This document shows, in pieces, positions 28,201-28,836 of a stretch of 28,836 bases of DNA. Source of the stretch: an uncultured Collinsella sp. (GTDB taxonomy: Bacteria > Actinomycetota > Coriobacteriia > Coriobacteriales > Coriobacteriaceae); the NCBI GenBank assembly GCA_902494465.1, contig CABUTH010000004.1, positions 1-28,836 of the forward strand, given 5' to 3'. Position 1 is the stretch's first letter. The number at the start of each line of letters is the position of its first letter. The position numbers and the translations under genes were made by a program. The notes below the pieces were generated by a model. It was not told the origin of the DNA. It searched no databases and saw nothing but the letters and a program-made list of their open reading frames with translations.

Positions 28201-28659
28201 GTCGAGAACCCGACCAAGAAACAGCTCAAGGCCCTGGTCAAGCAGGCGAAGGAGACTGACACCAAGGGAAAGACGGCCGAGTCCGTCAAGGCCCTGACGG
28301 ACGCCATTACCTACGCCGAGGATGTCTTGGGTGATGAGAATGCTTCCGACACCCAGCTCCAGGCGGCCTATGACCAGCTCAAGCTGGCCATCGAGGGCCT
28401 CAAGGATGCCGACTCCGGCAACCAGGGCGGCTCGGGCAACACCGGAGGTTCGGGCAACCAGGGTTCCGGCAACGGCTCGAACGGTGGCGGCCAGACGAGC
28501 AAGCCCGCAGGCGACAAGGCCCAGGGCGGCAAGAAGAACGGTTCGGCGATCCCCAACACTGGCGACCAAACGGTGACGACTGTCGCGACCGTCGGTGGCC
28601 TTGGAGCCATCATCGCCGCGATCGGTGCCTTCTTCCACCGTCGCAATAAGGCTGAGTAG
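22228..28659 (+). CDS. Wall-anchored multimodular GH31 glycoside hydrolase
   Basis: A secreted 2143-residue glycosidase with GTG start at 22228 behind AAGGAG. Signal peptide 1-35 (QQAIA end). The GH31 part has an N-terminal sandwich, a barrel from about 280, nucleophile Asp480 in KTDVAW, probable acid/base Asp531 in WTGDQYGG, and a DUF5110-like sandwich near 760-870. Then follow FN3 (965-1048), F5/8C (1050-1191), a dockerin-like EF loop DLNNNGVYDVYD (from 1240), a cohesin-like domain (1268-1400), a second F5/8C-like module (1414-1580), Big2 (1582-1674), FIVAR (1675-1745), F5/8C (1750-1910), two FIVAR (1914-2061), a Gly-rich linker, sortase motif IPNTG (2108-2112), a membrane helix and a basic tail. 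It likely cleaves alpha-linked sugars on host or dietary glycans; an alpha-GalNAc specificity is possible but not shown. Confidence 0.9.
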   Translation: MRRNSIFTKRWVKGSAVLVATAATLVFASPQQAIATPLKGVDSATVSQSASNVVDIDFADGIKGRITFLEDGIFRYNVDPKGEFSEYATPRSKSHTAKIQAQPDTSDTYSKPSATVVDKGDAIEITGGKATVVLDKATGKMSIKSGDRVVVSESASLDLDKKGTVQTLAKEKSENFFGGGTQNGRFLHTNQTIAISNTNNWTDGGVASPNPFYWTSDGYGVLRNTFAEGSYDFGSTDSSTVTTSHSENEFDAYYFVATETGASNVATEMLQDYYKVTGNPVLLPEYGFYLGHLNAYNRDGWSTTSGQKKWETKGSKPSSEKGNVKYESGMSTGYKLDGTLAAETLNGEGPTVDTENMKATDFDRQFSAQQVIDDYEDNDMPLGWFLPNDGYGAGYGQNGYYKTGGVNSDGTSSAERLNAVRANVDNLKKFTEYANSKGVSTGLWTQSNLEPDSNSETPWHLLRDFDAEVKTGGITTLKTDVAWVGSGYSFGLNGIKTAYDTVTTGANKRPNIITLDGWAGTQRFGGIWTGDQYGGNWEYIRFHIPTYIGQSLSGNPNIGSDMDGIFGGDPIISARDYQWKTFTPSMLDMDGWGTYRKSPMTHGDPYTGISRFYLKLKAQLMPYIYTSAASAANIDTGNGDTGLPMIRAMLLSDNSEYAASTSTQYQYMFGENFLVAPVYQDTQADENGNDVRNGIYLPNYGTDENPTIWIDYFSGKQYRGGQVLNNYDAPLWKLPLFVKANAIVPMYAENNNPEAVSDTNTKGTDRSQRIVEFFATEGDGTFTQYEDDGSSIQNNTTEDDAYGTIDNISYGEHVSTVYSSKATGGTATFTAEASQGGYNGYDSNRTTTFVANVSAKPTSVVAKNGGSALNVVEVNSQEAFDAANPEAGQAVYFYNETPNLNHYGSDADSTEAEQGESFNNTKITTNPKVYVKFAKTDVAAAAQTLELGGFVNADATLAVDRLNENLSAPANLAAPEDATTPTSIKLTWGKVDGATSYDLKVDGTVFAVGDAAEFTHADLAYNSKHTYQIRSRNADGYSAWSDVLEASSALDPWRNVPTAEKITWEGSLYGSHKADLAFDHEFQSGDGGFHSGGNDLGKALTVDYGKAYKLDKLEYYPRDDAGNGTVTKMRIETSLDGTHWTTQEVDWERSAACKTVAFDGAVAARYVRMTPLASVGNFFSASEIAIYKTDGTDGFAVGSNLNKATISDGDYSNMKNYLGLENRGSDASTFNSQIRDHFADLNNNGVYDVYDYSFTMAGLDGGTKQKGKVAGTLAVIPSKTEVEAGDEITVDVYAADAKNVNALGALVNFKSDQFEFVSESISQDGSTAGMENLSREKIQFEDGTQTINLAFANRGDGKLYNGTGAVASFKLKAKTAGKVELPSTSWLIGPACDALEFASDGTVTMPDVPQPAVAEYGRDAFDITMTNDELTTDDGTNVEKLIQQKSYNALFDNNEGDNGFEFLWDWSGNWDSEGKLPSYVKLPTTMTFAFKTPSKLDAVEVVNRNGGNGTVQKIKAVVTFEDGSTQEFAGGEYDSFQARYAFGLSAENKGKKATKVEITPLEASGDQMLTLREINFNYTQGVEAIEGVELGKNQTEFFEGDVTLVDAKATPESAGYPYVTVESSDPSVVSVSAVQAGDSVNYYLRANKAGKATITVASVLDPSKTASYEAEVKAGVDTSALMAALSKAAGYSESVYTKDSYAALTAAVEAAQKLLDGGQGSYNKKDVADATAKIEKAIDGLKMRPVDEKSLINTPENRENVKVTGFSSEADYEGSNAVNALDGDEQTLWHSDYAYNAGMPQHLTVDLGRDYDLTDVTFLPRQDGGTNGDIFEAEVLVSDTADGYEMGTATSMGTFTFDNDGRVLTDRGDWKQMSFGAARGRYVTVKVLHAGGGSVDAYCSMAELKFYGTAVPDPVAKDDLTAAIEKVDAEVAAGDLKASDYTEASWTVFQNALASARAILSDENATQDEVDQALKALESARNALEKTPVTPVENPTKKQLKALVKQAKETDTKGKTAESVKALTDAITYAEDVLGDENASDTQLQAAYDQLKLAIEGLKDADSGNQGGSGNTGGSGNQGSGNGSNGGGQTSKPAGDKAQGGKKNGSAIPNTGDQTVTTVATVGGLGAIIAAIGAFFHRRNKAE

Positions 28660-28682
28660 TCCCAGCGATAACTAAGCAAACG

Positions 28683-28724
28683 TGCCCGCCGCTCCACCAA
28701 GGACGGCGGGCATTGCTTTTTTAT
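28683..28724 (+). terminator. Terminator of the GH31 gene
   Basis: An 8-bp GC stem (GCCCGCCG at 28684-28691, CGGCGGGC at 28704-28711) extended by one T-A pair is followed by a T-run at 28716-28722. Confidence 0.9.
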
Positions 28725-28725
28725 T

Positions 28726-28836
28726 TCAGCCAACGTACGTCATAGCAATCCCCGGTAGGTCGAGGGTGCTCTGCGGCGGCCCGGTGTTTTCATCTGAACG
28801 ACTTTGCGCAGCAACCGGAGCGAAGATGAAAACACC
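28726..28836 (+). repeat. Dispersed palindromic repeat, copy C (cut by window end)
   Basis: The head from 28726 matches copy B at 21803 in the same orientation at 32 of 41 positions. It is followed by a perfect 13-bp hairpin with arms 28783-28795 and 28824-28836 (GGTGTTTTCATCT with its complement), which ends at the last base and probably continues beyond. The stem sequence differs from copy B while the layout is kept, as in structured repeats. Confidence 0.7.

Noticed and set aside
28080-28420. Possible tandem repeat or CRISPR-like array in the GH31 3' end
   Set aside because: The repetition is at protein level (FIVAR helices and Gly-rich linker), with no regular DNA repeats and spacers.
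23464-28638. Two very long minus-strand open frames under the GH31 gene
   Set aside because: Both are antisense shadows of the strong-coding plus strand, with no ribosome sites or domains.

Overview
The window looks like a chromosomal segment of a Coriobacteriia gut actinobacterium, most likely Collinsella or a close relative. The evidence is a GC-rich sequence with strong G/C third positions, the gene order rpsF-ssb-rpsR-rplI-dnaB-purA-purD, GTG and TTG starts behind good Shine-Dalgarno sites, and a very large sortase-anchored glycosidase typical of mucus-associated gut bacteria. The genus is an inference; the sequence does not name it.

Layout. (1) 1-850: the 3' part of an IS3-family (IS150-like) transposase, cut by the window edge. 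(2) 863-2804: two minus-strand membrane protein genes, a bactofilin-like exported protein and a TRIC/UPF0126 channel. (3) 2805-3450: a hairpin-rich stretch with a tRNA-Ser 3'-end fragment, then two minus-strand serine tRNA genes (CGA and GGA anticodons), each followed by a terminator, with a good promoter upstream. (4) 3808-10732: core replication, translation and purine genes on the plus strand: rpsF, ssb, rpsR, rplI, terminator, dnaB, purA, purD, then a Nudix ADP-ribose pyrophosphatase. (5) 10815-13620: an ABC exporter and a single-pass membrane protein, ended by a strong terminator. (6) 13717-18699: carA and carB, both subunits of carbamoyl phosphate synthetase, behind a PyrR-type RNA element that abuts the carA ribosome binding site. 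(7) 18700-22227: an accessory island with a large palindrome, a decapitated LPXTG sorting tail, a DUF4143-type ATPase behind a 14-bp palindrome, a Phd/YefM-RelE-type toxin-antitoxin pair, a 24-nt inverted-repeat element and a dispersed palindromic repeat. (8) 22228-28659: a 2143-residue secreted, wall-anchored GH31 glycosidase with FN3, F5/8C, dockerin-like, cohesin-like, Big2 and FIVAR modules, then a terminator and a second copy of the dispersed repeat at the window end.

How the parts fit: regions 4 and 6 are housekeeping. They cover lagging-strand DNA handling (SSB, DnaB), 30S/50S proteins, AMP and IMP synthesis, and the carbamoyl phosphate that feeds pyrimidine and arginine synthesis. Regions 7 and 8 are the variable part. 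They show repeats at gene boundaries, a remnant of a second surface protein whose tail resembles that of the GH31 enzyme, genes that look less GC-biased than the core, and possible phase-variable features (a C8 tract and the 24-nt inverted repeat) upstream of the glycosidase. I saw no CRISPR array or rRNA. The most interesting material is the modular glycosidase and its repeat-rich surroundings, not a clear new defence system.
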